Source: Pectobacterium carotovorum (lineage in GTDB: Bacteria; Pseudomonadota; Gammaproteobacteria; Enterobacterales; Enterobacteriaceae). Taken from it: DNA of 64,000 nucleotides. The stretch lies in the NCBI GenBank assembly GCA_016415585.1, contig CP066552.1, positions 930,001 to 994,000 of the forward strand. The letters run 5' to 3'. The notes under the pieces were generated by a model. It had not been told where the DNA came from. It did not search any database and was given only the letters and a program-made list of their open reading frames with translations. Of this stretch, positions 1-9,303 are shown piece by piece (position 1 is the first letter of the stretch; each line of letters begins with the position of its first letter). The translations under genes and the position numbers were made by a program.

Positions 1-826
1 GTGCAATCGGCATACAGAAGAAGAAGGCAACCCAGGTGGCTCGTTTGGCGCTGGTGGCATCTTTCGTTGATGAAATGGCCTGAATCACGAACTGCGTACA
101 GAAGATAGAACCGATGGTCCCGATCAGCCAGGCGAAGATGGTGCTGGCACCGAGTTTACCGTCCCACGTCCAGTAGTAATCCGGCATTTGTTCGATCATT
201 GGCTTGAAGCCACCGGTCATTTTCAATGCCACGAACAGAATGATCATGACGCCAGCGTATTTCACGGCGCTGTGGATCAGTGTGATGTAGGCCGTTCCTT
301 TCAAGCCACCGAAATAGTAGTAGAAGGTACTGACGATAGCGGTGATCAACGCGGCGACAGGCAGGGAGACTTTCAACACCGTGGCGATGGCTGCCGCGCC
401 GCTGACGTAGTTGCCCACGTTCACCAGCAACAGCGCATAGATCATGATGATCGAAATGATGTTCTTGGTGCTGGTACCGTATTTCTCGGCAATCGCGCCG
501 GAGATGGTGATTTTCCCGGTGTTATAAATCTTCTTCACCAGAATCATACCAAACAGCGGGAAACCGATGGCGGCGCCAATCACCGACCAGGATGCGGCAA
601 AGCCGTTCTCAAAGGCGGACTGTGCCGTACCGATGGTGGATTTGGCACCGATGAACTCGGTCATCAGCAGGATACCGACGATAAACGCCGGTAGCGCGCG
701 TGAGCCTTCCATGAACTCGGTGTTCGATTTACTGCGGAGCTTGTAGGTTAACCATGAGGTGAATGCGATATAAAACACAATCATCCCAACGATTATGAGG
801 GTGTCGGTAACGTTAAAATGGTTCAT
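1..826 (-). CDS. Sodium:solute symporter family transporter (partial, C-terminus outside the window)
   Basis: This is the N-terminal 275 residues of an SSS-family integral membrane transporter that continues past the left edge. Reading leftward from ATG at 826 gives a protein starting MNHFNVTDTLIIVGMIVFY, a hydrophobic first segment, followed by the conserved charged stretch TEFMEGSRALPAF and ITISGAIAEKYG, which are typical of this family, and at least six hydrophobic segments. It follows the DapA-like gene by about 40 bp on the same strand, so it is probably the last gene of that operon and imports the substrate of the neighbouring catabolic enzymes. The substrate cannot be read from the sequence; an acid or sugar acid is my inference from the context. 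Confidence 0.85.
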   Translation of the reverse strand, partial: MNHFNVTDTLIIVGMIVFYIAFTSWLTYKLRSKSNTEFMEGSRALPAFIVGILLMTEFIGAKSTIGTAQSAFENGFAASWSVIGAAIGFPLFGMILVKKIYNTGKITISGAIAEKYGTSTKNIISIIMIYALLLVNVGNYVSGAAAIATVLKVSLPVAALITAIVSTFYYYFGGLKGTAYITLIHSAVKYAGVMIILFVALKMTGGFKPMIEQMPDYYWTWDGKLGASTIFAWLIGTIGSIFCTQFVIQAISSTKDATSAKRATWVAFFFCMPIA

Positions 827-864
827 ATCTTCTCGGCCTATAAGTGGAAATTGATATTTCTCTG

Positions 865-1749
865 TTACTGCGAGAATTGACTAAGTATGTTGCGGATGTT
901 GTCTTCATCCTGTGCGGAAAACTGGATCGGATAGCGGCTGACGCCGACATCTTCACCCATAATCGCCAGCGCTTTTTTCACCACAGCCGGTGAGAACGCG
1001 ATGGCGTACAGTGTCTTACGCAATTCGGCAACCTGTTCTTGTGCCTGACGGGAGCCTTCGATGTCACCCGCTTTGAAGCGGTGCCAAATTTGGCTGATCG
1101 GTTCCGGTGCCACGTTAGCCAGCCCGGAAATACAGGCGGAGCAGCCGTCAACAAAGCCCTGGTGAATGAGCGAGTCTGGGCCATTCAGTACGTTAAAACC
1201 CTGTACACCTTTCACCGCTTGCACATAACCGCTCAGGCTTTCATAGCTGCCTGCGCTGTCTTTAATGCCGATGATGTTCGGGTGATCCGCCAGCGTGCGG
1301 ACGGTTTCCGGTGCCAGCGTATTTCCCGTGCGTGCAGGAATGTTGTAGAGAAACACCGGCACAGTCAGCGCATCGGCGACGGCGGTGTAGTGGGCGATCA
1401 GTTCTTCCTGTTTGAGTGGGATGAAATACGGGGTGATGACCGAAACGGCATCAACACCCAGCGCGGCGATGCGCTTGCCGAGCTTGATGGTTTCCCGCGT
1501 GGAGATTTCACCGATGTGGCCGACAACCGGCACTTTTCCGGCAACTTCATCAACGCAGGTTTCCGTGACGGCGACTTTCTCATCGGTGTGCAGAACGAAA
1601 AACTCACCGTTGGTGCCGTTACAGAAAATACCGTTGCCGTAGCGCATCTGGCGCTGAACCTGAAGACGCATGGCAGCGGGGTTAAATTCGCCCTGGTTAT
1701 CAAACGGCGTGACGATGGCAGTTAGTACGCCGGTAATATTTTTACTCAT
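865..1749 (-). CDS. DapA/KdgD-family class I aldolase-type lyase
   Basis: A 294-residue member of the dihydrodipicolinate synthase / N-acetylneuraminate lyase superfamily of Schiff-base aldolases. The fingerprints are the GTNGE motif (about 45-49), the catalytic tyrosine in FLYNIPART (Y135) and the Schiff-base lysine in GIKDSAGS (K163). I place the start at the ATG at 1749 (MSKNITGVL) because a GAGGAAGAAC ribosome-binding stretch lies just upstream; the longer reading frame to 1875 adds residues unlike the family. The cell's biosynthetic dapA is expected elsewhere, and the pairing with a symporter and an alcohol dehydrogenase points to catabolism, for example of a 2-keto-3-deoxy acid. The exact substrate is unknown. 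Confidence 0.85.
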   Translation of the reverse strand: MSKNITGVLTAIVTPFDNQGEFNPAAMRLQVQRQMRYGNGIFCNGTNGEFFVLHTDEKVAVTETCVDEVAGKVPVVGHIGEISTRETIKLGKRIAALGVDAVSVITPYFIPLKQEELIAHYTAVADALTVPVFLYNIPARTGNTLAPETVRTLADHPNIIGIKDSAGSYESLSGYVQAVKGVQGFNVLNGPDSLIHQGFVDGCSACISGLANVAPEPISQIWHRFKAGDIEGSRQAQEQVAELRKTLYAIAFSPAVVKKALAIMGEDVGVSRYPIQFSAQDEDNIRNILSQFSQ

Positions 1750-1922
1750 TGTTCTTCCTCGTGACACGTAATCAAAAAGATGAAAACTTAAAACCATTCT
1801 GCTTAAAACGAATGCCGGCCACTGAAGCCCATTATTAGGGGAAACACAGGGGGAGGTTCCCGCAGGAGGCCTCACCCCTGTGGTCGCCCCGTGTATCTCG
1901 ATGCTTAAACGATCGCGTATGG

Positions 1923-3059
1923 TTAAAACAGGGTTAGATAAACCTCACGGACATCGTCGGCGCTGACCTGTGTCGGCACGTTTTTCATCAGGCGCTGAAC
2001 CTGTAACGCGGCATCAACCAGGTACGGCAGGTGGTCTTTTTCCACACCGAGCTGCTGTAAGGTGTTAGGCAGATTGAGTCGTTTAACCAATTCGCTGAAG
2101 TAGGTCACCAGCGCCTGCGCTTTTTCCGCCGTGCTGAGCGTCAGATCGGCATCCGGCAGCAGGTCATACGCCTGTGCGAATTTGTCCTGTGCGGCGTCCT
2201 GCACGAAACGCATGCAAGGGGCGAGTAGGATGGCGTTCGCTACACCGTGTGGGATGTGGTACTTGCCGCCCAGCGGGTAAGACATGGCGTGAACCAGATG
2301 CGTACCGGAGTGGGCAATGGCAGCACCACCGTAATAGGACGCCCACAGCATGTTCAGCTTGGCTTCCATATTGCTCGGCTCGCGCACGGAGGTTTCGAGG
2401 TTGGCAAACAGCTTTTTCAGGCCAATCAGCGCGTAGTTGTCGCTGACCGGGTTGGCGATCGTCGAGGTGAAGCACTCGATCAGGTGGCAGAGTGCATCGA
2501 TACCGGTTGAAGCGGCGATACGCGACGGCATGCTGATGGTCAGCTCCGGCACCAGCGCAACGTAATCCGGCAGCATCACTGGCGTAATAATGCCGACTTT
2601 GGTCTCTTTTTCCGGGATCGCCAGAATGGCATTCGGCGTGGCTTCTGAGCCGGTTCCCGCGGTGGTCGGGATAAGCAGGGATGTTGTGCGGCGAGTCGGT
2701 TTCTCCCCTGCCAACAGGCTATCCAGCGTGACGGTATCGTCGCCCGCGCACAGCACGGAAAGCAGCTTGGCAACGTCCAGTACGCTGCCGCCGCCTACGC
2801 CGATGACCAGATCGGTTTGGATTTGATTGAGCTGGCTCAGTATCTGGGCGACGTCGTGCTGGCTTGGCTCGGCAGGAACATTATCAACCAACAGAACCTG
2901 CGGAACGGCTTGCTTAACTTGTGCGATCAGCGCCTGAACGTCAGGCAGCCCGACGATGTTTTTGTCGGTGACAAATAAAACGTGCTGTTTCCCTGCCAAC
3001 AGGTGACTCATGTCCTGAAGTACCCGGTAACCGCTGAGGATAGTGCTATTGATGTTCAT
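1923..3059 (-). CDS. Iron-containing (group III) alcohol dehydrogenase
   Basis: A 378-residue group III alcohol dehydrogenase that should oxidise or reduce an alcohol/aldehyde with NAD(P). The nucleotide-binding GGGS lies at 89-92, and the likely metal ligands are D188 and H192 (DALCHLIECF), H257 (HAMSYPLGG) and H271 (HIPHG). Length is normal for the family. It is the first gene of the leftward set and is followed after 173 bp by the aldolase-like gene. A plausible job is reduction of the aldehyde released by the aldolase, but this is inference. FucO-like or 4-hydroxybutyrate-type dehydrogenases are the obvious relatives; substrate cannot be assigned. Confidence 0.88.
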   Translation of the reverse strand: MNINSTILSGYRVLQDMSHLLAGKQHVLFVTDKNIVGLPDVQALIAQVKQAVPQVLLVDNVPAEPSQHDVAQILSQLNQIQTDLVIGVGGGSVLDVAKLLSVLCAGDDTVTLDSLLAGEKPTRRTTSLLIPTTAGTGSEATPNAILAIPEKETKVGIITPVMLPDYVALVPELTISMPSRIAASTGIDALCHLIECFTSTIANPVSDNYALIGLKKLFANLETSVREPSNMEAKLNMLWASYYGGAAIAHSGTHLVHAMSYPLGGKYHIPHGVANAILLAPCMRFVQDAAQDKFAQAYDLLPDADLTLSTAEKAQALVTYFSELVKRLNLPNTLQQLGVEKDHLPYLVDAALQVQRLMKNVPTQVSADDVREVYLTLF

Positions 3060-3231
3060 GCTTATTACCTTGCCTTTTCTCTTTCGCCAGAGCGTTATCG
3101 CTATGATGATAATGGTTGCGATGGTGATTACTTTCAGTCAAATAGCGTGGTTTTCATCACGCAGAAACGCCATTTGCCACATTGTGGTGATAATTTATAG
3201 GTGAAATTCCTTTTAAATAATTTGATATTGC

Positions 3232-3251
3232 TCACATATAATCAAATGTGA
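3232..3251. promoter_or_regulatory. Inverted repeat in the divergent promoter region, candidate DeoR-type operator
   Basis: The 236-bp gap between the divergent dehydrogenase and kinase genes contains TCACAT and ATGTGA as inverted arms separated by 8 bp. It lies about 45 bp before the kinase start. The nearby DeoR-family regulator at 5802 is the natural candidate to bind it; that link is inferred from position only. Confidence 0.4.
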
Positions 3252-3295
3252 TTCAATATAATCATTATCAGGTAATCACGAACCGGGGATGAGGT

Positions 3296-4624
3296 ATGTC
3301 AAACGTGCAGCAATCAGCAGAACAGGTATTAGTAGTCGCTGATGACTTTACGGGTGCCAATGATGCGGGCGTCGGTCTGGCGCAGCATGGCGCGCGGGTT
3401 AGCGTCGTATTTGACGTTAATAAACTGCATGCGGATTTACTGGGCGATGCGGTGGTGATTAACACCGATAGCCGTGCGGCGCGTGACGACGTGGCGTCTC
3501 AACGTACCGCAGAAGCGGTTACAGCCTGGCAGGCTGCTGGCGGACAAGGCTGGATTATTAAGAAGATTGACTCGACGCTACGTGGGAATCTGGGGGCGGA
3601 AGTGGCCGCCGCGCTGTCTGCGGCAGACGTACCCGTCGCGCTGATTGCTGCGGCTTCGCCGACGCTGGGGCGCGTGACCCGCAAAGGTGAAGTCTGGGTG
3701 AATGGTCGCCTGCTTACCGAAACGGAATTTGCCAGCGACCCAAAAACACCGGTGGCTTCGGCTTCTATCGCTGCCCGTCTGACAGAGCAAACCGCTTTAT
3801 CCGTGGCGGAAATACACCTTGATGACGTCCGTCAGAACAATTTAGCCGACCGTTTGCAGCAACTGGCGGACGAGGGCGTACGTCTGATTATTCTTGATAC
3901 CGACGAGCAGGACGATCTGACGCATATCGTTCACGCCGCCAGAACGTTGCCATTTCGTCCCTTGCTGGTTGGGTCGGCAGGCCTGAGCGAAGCGCTGGCG
4001 AATACGCAGAATTTTACGCGTAAGACCGAAAGGCCGCTGCTGGCTGTCGTCGGGTCGATGAGCGATATTGCTCAAAAACAGATTGCGGCCGTCAGACTGC
4101 GCAGCGATGTCACGCTGGTTGAGATTGATATCAACGCACTCTTTTCACCCGACTCGTCCACCGTCATGGCATCTCAGTGTCAGGACGCGGTGAAGGCGCT
4201 GATGAACGGTAATCACTGCATTATTCGTACCTGTCATAACGAAAATCAGCGCTTCGAGATTGACGCGCGGTGCCGGGAGCTTGGGCTTAGCCGACAGCAG
4301 CTTGGCGAAACGATCAGCCACTATCTGGGGGAACTTACGCGCAATATTGTTCAGGCGCTAGATAGCCTGACGGCGGACAGTGCTAACCGGCGCCTGCTGA
4401 GCGGGCTGTATTTATCCGGTGGTGACATTGCGATTGCCGTGGCAACCGCACTGGGCGCGACCGGCTTTCAGATTAAGGGGCAAATCGCATCCTGTGTGCC
4501 TTGGGGATACCTGCTGAACAGCGTTGTCGGCACGACCCCTGTGATGACTAAAGCGGGGGGTTTTGGCAACGAAACTACTTTGCTCGACGTTTTACGTTTT
4601 ATTGAGGAGAAGGTCAGTGAGTAA
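3296..4624 (+). CDS. Four-carbon acid sugar kinase family protein (DUF1537; DtnK/OtnK-like)
   Basis: A 442-residue ATP-dependent kinase of the family that phosphorylates four-carbon sugar acids (threonate, erythronate and relatives). The N-terminal domain starts with the diagnostic [12 protein letters not shown] (about 15-26) and contains [12 protein letters not shown]. The C-terminal nucleotide-binding domain carries [17 protein letters not shown]. Its 3' end overlaps the start of the PdxA2-like gene by 8 bp, so the two are translationally coupled. DUF1537 kinases next to a PdxA2 enzyme are an established pair for tetronate catabolism: the phosphorylated acid is oxidised and decarboxylated to dihydroxyacetone phosphate. 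Which stereoisomer is used cannot be told here. Confidence 0.88.
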   Translation: MSNVQQSAEQVLVVADDFTGANDAGVGLAQHGARVSVVFDVNKLHADLLGDAVVINTDSRAARDDVASQRTAEAVTAWQAAGGQGWIIKKIDSTLRGNLGAEVAAALSAADVPVALIAAASPTLGRVTRKGEVWVNGRLLTETEFASDPKTPVASASIAARLTEQTALSVAEIHLDDVRQNNLADRLQQLADEGVRLIILDTDEQDDLTHIVHAARTLPFRPLLVGSAGLSEALANTQNFTRKTERPLLAVVGSMSDIAQKQIAAVRLRSDVTLVEIDINALFSPDSSTVMASQCQDAVKALMNGNHCIIRTCHNENQRFEIDARCRELGLSRQQLGETISHYLGELTRNIVQALDSLTADSANRRLLSGLYLSGGDIAIAVATALGATGFQIKGQIASCVPWGYLLNSVVGTTPVMTKAGGFGNETTLLDVLRFIEEKVSE

Positions 4625-5597
4625 AATTATTGCGGTAACGATGGGTGATCCGGCAGGGATTGGACCGGAAATTATTATCAAATCGCTGGCCGAAGGCGAG
4701 CTTTCCGGTGCGTCCGCCGTGGTGGTGGGCTGCGTGCAGACGATGCGACGTATTCTGGCGCTGAATATCGTGCCAGCCGTAGAGCTGAAAATCATTGATA
4801 AACCGGCTGATGCGGTCTTCGCGCCGGGTGTCATCAACATGATTGATGAGCCGTTGGAAGATCCGCAGGCGCTGAAGCCGGGTCTTGTTCAGGCGCAGGC
4901 GGGTGATTTAGCTTACCGCTGCATTAAGAAAGCGACCGCGCTGGCGATGGCGGGTGAAGTCCATGCGATTGCCACCGCGCCGCTGAATAAGGAAGCGCTG
5001 CACTCGGCAGGCCACCTCTATCCGGGTCACACCGAACTGCTGGCGAAGCTGACCAACAGCCGCGACTATGCGATGGTGCTGTATACCGATAAGTTGAAGG
5101 TGGTCCATGTTTCAACGCACATCGCGCTGCGTAAGTTCCTGGATACGCTGAACCGCGATCGCGTGGAAACGGTGATCGAGATGGCGGATGTCTTCCTCAA
5201 GCGCGTTGGTTTTACTCACCCGCGTATCGCCGTTGCTGGGGTTAACCCGCATGCGGGCGAGAATGGCCTGTTTGGTGATGAAGAGATCACCATCGTGTCG
5301 CCATCGGTTGAAGCCATGAAAGCTAAAGGCATTGATGTCTATGGCCCGTGCCCGCCGGATACCGTCTATTTGCAGGCGTATGAAGGACAGTACGACATGG
5401 TGGTGGCGATGTATCACGATCAGGGCCACATTCCGCTTAAGCTGCTAGGCTTCTATGATGGGGTGAATATCACCGCCGGATTGCCGTTCATCCGCACGTC
5501 TGCTGACCACGGTACAGCGTTTGATATTGCCTGGACGGGTAAAGCGAAGTCCGAAAGTATGGCAATCTCTATCCAGCTCGCCATGCAACTGGCCTGA
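4617..5597 (+). CDS. pdxA2: PdxA2-type 4-hydroxythreonine-4-phosphate dehydrogenase family (tetronate 4-phosphate dehydrogenase)
   Basis: A 326-residue PdxA-family dehydrogenase. I use the GTG at 4617, giving [18 protein letters not shown], because it overlaps the kinase stop and follows GAGGAGAAGG; the longer frame to 4563 lies wholly inside the kinase gene. The GDPAGIGPE motif, the GHTELLA histidine and the metal-binding [10 protein letters not shown] are present. The operon with a DUF1537 kinase indicates the catabolic PdxA2 paralogue, which oxidises and decarboxylates D-threonate or D-erythronate 4-phosphate, rather than pyridoxine biosynthetic PdxA. A strong hairpin follows the stop codon. 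Confidence 0.85.
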   Translation: MSKIIAVTMGDPAGIGPEIIIKSLAEGELSGASAVVVGCVQTMRRILALNIVPAVELKIIDKPADAVFAPGVINMIDEPLEDPQALKPGLVQAQAGDLAYRCIKKATALAMAGEVHAIATAPLNKEALHSAGHLYPGHTELLAKLTNSRDYAMVLYTDKLKVVHVSTHIALRKFLDTLNRDRVETVIEMADVFLKRVGFTHPRIAVAGVNPHAGENGLFGDEEITIVSPSVEAMKAKGIDVYGPCPPDTVYLQAYEGQYDMVVAMYHDQGHIPLKLLGFYDGVNITAGLPFIRTSADHGTAFDIAWTGKAKSESMAISIQLAMQLA

Positions 5598-5650
5598 TTG
5601 GCAGTACCCCATCACGGTTAATAGCACGGTTTTTTAAGCTACAGTGCACA

Positions 5651-5701
5651 TTGCAGGATATCTTCCTTCCCGCGTTCGGGAAGGTTTCTGGTATCCTGCA
5701 A
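5651..5701 (+). terminator. Long stem-loop downstream of pdxA2
   Basis: An outer stem (TTGCAGGATA at 5651-5660 with TATCCTGCAA at 5692-5701) encloses an inner stem (CCTTCCCG at 5665-5672 with CGGGAAGG at 5677-5684, 4-nt loop). It sits in the gap between pdxA2 and the regulator. There is no T-run directly after it, so it may act as a transcript-end stabiliser or attenuator rather than a plain intrinsic terminator. Confidence 0.6.
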
Positions 5702-5728
5702 TCAAGAACCAACAATGTAAAATAACTT

Positions 5729-5792
5729 TATACCCCAAATAATTCGAGTAGCGTAGCCAACGCACAAGCAGCTTGAAGTATTACGGGTGTAT
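5729..5792. repeat. Short ERIC-like interspersed repeat (internally deleted copy)
   Basis: The ends TATACCCCAAATAATTCGAG and CTTGAAGTATTACGGGTGTA form the same imperfect terminal inverted repeat seen in the longer copies at 14402-14522 and 50823-51020. Here only a short middle is left. It reaches into the extreme 5' region of the DeoR reading frame. Confidence 0.6.
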
Positions 5793-5801
5793 GACAGCAA
5801 G

Positions 5802-6617
5802 ATGGATATCGCCGTGGATCCTACATTAACTGATGCTTTCCGCATGAGCGGGGATAAAGTAAAAGGGCAGAGCCGTCTTGATCAGATTATGGATTACCTG
5901 AAAAGCCATAATCTGGTGACGGTAGATGAACTGGTGTCCGTGATCGACGCTTCCCCAGCGACGATCCGTCGTGATTTGATCAAACTGGATGAGCAGGGCG
6001 TGATTAGCCGCAGTCATGGCGGCGTGACGCTCAATCGTTTTATTCCTTCCCAGCCGACCACGAATGAGAAATTACATCGTAGCCTGCAGGAGAAGCAGGC
6101 GATAGCCCGCTATGCCGCGACGCTGGTTAAACCGGGCAGCGCGGTGGTGCTGGATGCGGGAACGACCATGCTGGAGCTGGCGCGAAACCTGACGCATTTG
6201 CCGCTGCGCGTGATTACCGCCGATTTGCAAATTGCGCTGTTTCTGTCTGAGTTCAAGCAGATCGAAGTGACGATTATCGGTGGACGTATTGATGATAGCA
6301 GCCAGTCCTGCATCGGCGAACATGGGCGCCGTCTGTTACGCAGCATTTACCCCGATATCGCGTTTATCAGCTGCAACTCGTGGAGTCTGGACAAAGGCGT
6401 CACCACGCCGACGGAAGAGAAAGCGGGCATAAAACAAGATCTCGGTGCGAATGCCAGCCGCAGGATACTGCTGGCCGACAGCAGTAAATACGGTGCGTAT
6501 TCGTTGTTCTGCGTCACGCCCCTGTCGGAACTCACCGATATCATCACCGACAGCGCGTTAGCACCCGAGGCGCAAGCGGAGCTGAAAGGCAAAACGTTCA
6601 ATCTGACGCTGGTGTAG
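5802..6617 (+). CDS. DeoR/GlpR-family transcriptional regulator
   Basis: A 271-residue regulator with an N-terminal DeoR-type winged helix ([20 protein letters not shown], then [16 protein letters not shown] as the recognition helix region, then SHGGV). A DeoR C-terminal sensor domain follows, which usually binds a phosphorylated sugar ([16 protein letters not shown]). A GTG at 5787 in the same frame lies inside an interspersed repeat, so I prefer the ATG at 5802. Placed after kinase and pdxA2, it probably controls the tetronate genes, most likely answering to a phosphorylated intermediate; that is inference from neighbourhood. Confidence 0.85.
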   Translation: MDIAVDPTLTDAFRMSGDKVKGQSRLDQIMDYLKSHNLVTVDELVSVIDASPATIRRDLIKLDEQGVISRSHGGVTLNRFIPSQPTTNEKLHRSLQEKQAIARYAATLVKPGSAVVLDAGTTMLELARNLTHLPLRVITADLQIALFLSEFKQIEVTIIGGRIDDSSQSCIGEHGRRLLRSIYPDIAFISCNSWSLDKGVTTPTEEKAGIKQDLGANASRRILLADSSKYGAYSLFCVTPLSELTDIITDSALAPEAQAELKGKTFNLTLV

Positions 6618-6680
6618 GCGAGGTGCCATCCGTGGCGCTTTCTTTCCTGATCTCCTGTGTGCTGGCTAAATATTGCGTAT

Positions 6681-7559
6681 CTACTTCATGCTGGCGGCGA
6701 GGGTATCGACGTTGTGCTTAAACGCGGCCGTGTAGGTTGACGCGGGGCCGGATGCATCGGTCAGCGCTTCCGGGTACAGTTCACCACCGGGCTGCGCGCC
6801 GCTGGCCGTCGCGATTTGCTTCACCAGACGTCCATCGGTCTGGTTTTCGATGAAGTAGCTTTTCACCTTCTCTTGTTTGATTTGCTTAATCAGAGAGGCC
6901 ACTTTTTTGCTGCTGGCTTCTGACTCGGTAGAGTAGCCCACTGGCGACAGGAACGTCACGCCGTAGGCCTGGCCGAAATAGCCGAAGGCATCATGGCTGG
7001 TCAGCACTTTACGTTTTTCTGGCGGGATGGCGGCGAACGTTTTCTTCGCGTAACTATCCAGTCCCTGTAGCTGTTTGATGTAGGTTTCACCCTGCTGACG
7101 ATAGTAATCGGCATTCGTTGGATCGGCTTTTACCAGCGCATTGACGATGTTGTGCGCGTAGACCACGCCGTTGCTCATGCTGTTCCAGGCATGCGGATCG
7201 GTTTCGGTTTTTCCGTCTTCCACCATCGAGCGTGTTTCAATTCCGTTTGATGCCGTGATGACCTCACCACGGTAGCCGGAGGCGGTGACCAAGCGGTCGA
7301 TCCACCCTTCCAGCCCCAGCCCGTTCACGAAAACCAGATCGGCGTTAGCCAGCGTTTTGCTGTCTTTCGGAGATGGTTCAAACTCATGCGGATCGCCATT
7401 GGGCTTCACCAGATCGGTCACGGTAACGCGATCGCCGCCGATGTGGCTGACCATATCGCCAAGTACGGAAAAGCTGGCGACAACATCAAGGTTCTTTGCC
7501 ATCGCCAGTGGGCTAAGCAGCAGGCCGGATAACGCAATAGCTAACAGTGAACGTTTCAT
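6681..7559 (-). CDS. Periplasmic zinc-binding protein of a ZnuABC-like ABC transporter
   Basis: A 292-residue cluster A-I (ZnuA/TroA-type) metal-binding lipoprotein-like periplasmic receptor with a Sec signal peptide ending near AMA-21. Predicted metal ligands are H58 (GDPHEFEPS), H123 (DPHAWNS) and H189 (SHDAFGYFG). The charged His-rich loop of classical ZnuA is missing, so from protein sequence alone manganese cannot be excluded. The Zur-box-like site upstream of the operon makes zinc the better call. It is the last gene of the operon, 40 bp after the permease. Confidence 0.88.
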   Translation of the reverse strand: MKRSLLAIALSGLLLSPLAMAKNLDVVASFSVLGDMVSHIGGDRVTVTDLVKPNGDPHEFEPSPKDSKTLANADLVFVNGLGLEGWIDRLVTASGYRGEVITASNGIETRSMVEDGKTETDPHAWNSMSNGVVYAHNIVNALVKADPTNADYYRQQGETYIKQLQGLDSYAKKTFAAIPPEKRKVLTSHDAFGYFGQAYGVTFLSPVGYSTESEASSKKVASLIKQIKQEKVKSYFIENQTDGRLVKQIATASGAQPGGELYPEALTDASGPASTYTAAFKHNVDTLAASMK

Positions 7560-7599
7560 TTTTCCCTCACAGACAGTTGCAGATAACGAGATTCATCGG

Positions 7600-8454
7600 T
7601 CACCGACGCAGGCGTAACAGCCCACCGTTGTGACCAACGCAGACCGAGAAACAAAAAAACAGCGTAATCGTCAGAATGATGGCGGGCCCGGCGGGCAGCT
7701 CGGCATAATAGGACCACAGCAGCCCGATCAGGCTGGCGAGCATCCCTTGCAGCACCGCAATGCCGAGCATGACGGGCAGGCGCTGCGTCCAGAAGCGTGC
7801 GCTGGCGGCAGGCAGCATCATCATGCCGACCGTCATCAGCGTGCCTAGCAGTTGGAACCCGGCGACCAGATTCAACACCACCAGCGACAGAAACAGCCCG
7901 TGGATTAACGCTCGATAGCGCCCTGAACTGATGCGCAGGAAGGTCACGTCAAACGATTCAATCACCAACGCCCGATAGATCACCGCCAGCACCAGCAAGG
8001 AAGTCGATCCGATCAGCGCAATGTCGATCAGCGCGGCGCGATCCACCGCCAGAATCGATCCGAACAGCACATGCAGCAGATCGACGCTGGAACCGCGCAG
8101 TGACACCAGCGTGACGCCGAGCGCCAGCGAACCGAGGTAAAATCCGGCAAAGCTGGCGTCCTCTTTTAATTCCGTGTGGCGAGTGACGAATCCAGAGAGC
8201 ATGGCGACAGACAGCCCGGCGATAAAACCGCCGATCCCCATCGCCAGCAGCGACATCCCCGAGATGAGGTAGCCGATGGCGACGCCGGGTAAGACCGCGT
8301 GTGACAGCGCATCGCCAATCAGGCTCATGCGCCGCAACAGCAGGAAACAGCCCAGCGGTGCGGCGCTCAGCGTGATGACCAGACAGCCGACCAGCGCACG
8401 GCGCATAAAACCGAATTCGGCAAAAGGAGAAGTAATCAGGTGAAATAGCATCAT
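7600..8454 (-). CDS. Metal ABC transporter permease (ZnuB-like)
   Basis: A 284-residue polytopic inner-membrane protein of the ABC-3 family with about eight hydrophobic segments. The segment SLIGDALSHAVLPGVAIGYL is characteristic of ZnuB/TroC permeases. Its start overlaps the stop of the ATPase gene by 4 bp (ATGA), showing translational coupling. It forms the channel for the substrate delivered by the binding protein encoded next. Confidence 0.9.
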   Translation of the reverse strand: MMLFHLITSPFAEFGFMRRALVGCLVITLSAAPLGCFLLLRRMSLIGDALSHAVLPGVAIGYLISGMSLLAMGIGGFIAGLSVAMLSGFVTRHTELKEDASFAGFYLGSLALGVTLVSLRGSSVDLLHVLFGSILAVDRAALIDIALIGSTSLLVLAVIYRALVIESFDVTFLRISSGRYRALIHGLFLSLVVLNLVAGFQLLGTLMTVGMMMLPAASARFWTQRLPVMLGIAVLQGMLASLIGLLWSYYAELPAGPAIILTITLFFCFSVCVGHNGGLLRLRR

Positions 8455-9161
8455 GACATGACGATCCTGAGCGTTGGCGTATCGCTGTCGGCCTTGCGCA
8501 GGCTATGTAATATGGGTTGGGCATCTCCCCAGCGGTGGCCGTCTGGGGTGAGGTGTAAGATAGTCGGGAAGTGCTGCCCGACTACTTCCAGATCGTGCAA
8601 TACGGCCAGAATGGTTCTGCCTTCGGCGTGAAGCTGTTCGATAATCTGCAAGAGCGTTTGCGTGGTCTGGCTATCGACGCCGGTAAAAGGCTCATCCAGT
8701 AGAATGATGGGAGCCTGTGTCAGCAGCAGTCGCGCGAAGAGCACGCGCTGTAGTTGCCCGCCGGACAGGACGCCAATATGCCGATCGGCGAAGTCCGTCA
8801 TGGAGACGGCGTCGAGCGCGTCGATCGCTTTGCGATGCCAGTTGGTGTTGATCCCCCGCAGCAACCCGCGGTGAGGGAGCGATCCCATAAGCACCAGATC
8901 GCGCACGCTGATAGGAAACTGCCGATCAAATTCGGAGAGCTGGGGTAGATAGCCAATAGCATTATTGTTGCTGTCGTTACCGAGGCTGAACGAACCGGAA
9001 AGCGGCGGCAGCAGACCCACCAGCGTTTTCAGCAGCGTAGATTTTCCGCTGCCGTTCGCGCCGATAATCGCCGTCAGCGATCCCTGATGAAAGCATCCGC
9101 TGAGTGTCGCGAGCGGTGGCTGATGACGATAGCCAAAGGCCAGTTCCTGTAGAGCAATCAT
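8451..9161 (-). CDS. Metal ABC transporter ATP-binding protein (ZnuC-like)
   Basis: A 236-residue ABC ATPase with Walker A GANGSGKST (34-42), the signature LSGGQLQRV and Walker B IILLDEPFTGVD. I take the ATG at 9161 (MIALQELAFGYRH) since its ATG overlaps the stop of the upstream 34-codon gene as ATGA; the longer frame to 9194 would run through that small gene. Energises the zinc importer with the permease and binding protein that follow. Confidence 0.9.
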   Translation of the reverse strand: MIALQELAFGYRHQPPLATLSGCFHQGSLTAIIGANGSGKSTLLKTLVGLLPPLSGSFSLGNDSNNNAIGYLPQLSEFDRQFPISVRDLVLMGSLPHRGLLRGINTNWHRKAIDALDAVSMTDFADRHIGVLSGGQLQRVLFARLLLTQAPIILLDEPFTGVDSQTTQTLLQIIEQLHAEGRTILAVLHDLEVVGQHFPTILHLTPDGHRWGDAQPILHSLRKADSDTPTLRIVMS

Positions 9162-9262
9162 GGCAACATCACCGCCCACCCAACCAATAGCCACAACAGC
9201 ACCAACAGCAGGGAAACCAGTAACACGCGCTTGAACGCAGAGAGAGAGTAAAAACTTGTCAT
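9158..9262 (-). CDS. Small single-pass membrane peptide heading the zinc transporter operon
   Basis: A 34-codon frame, MTSFYSLSAFKRVLLVSLLL and onward to a terminal VMLP, with one strongly hydrophobic helix at about 13-29 after a basic residue pair. Its TGA overlaps the ATG of the ATPase gene as ATGA, the same coupling used between ATPase and permease, which is what supports it as a real gene. It lies directly after the Zur-box-like site. No strong Shine-Dalgarno sequence is visible, and an in-frame ATG at 9268 is an alternative start. Function unknown; a leader peptide or small transporter subunit are both possible. Confidence 0.5.
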   Translation of the reverse strand: MTSFYSLSAFKRVLLVSLLLVLLWLLVGWAVMLP

Positions 9263-9281
9263 TATCATCGGTAAAAAGCTA

Positions 9282-9303
9282 AATTGTTATATTATAACAT
9301 ATC
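9282..9303. promoter_or_regulatory. Zur box
   Basis: The palindromic TTGTTATATTATAACATA (within 9284-9301) closely fits the enterobacterial Zur operator (TGTTATA centre TATAACA). It lies immediately upstream of the metal transporter operon, the position expected for zinc repression. Confidence 0.75.
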
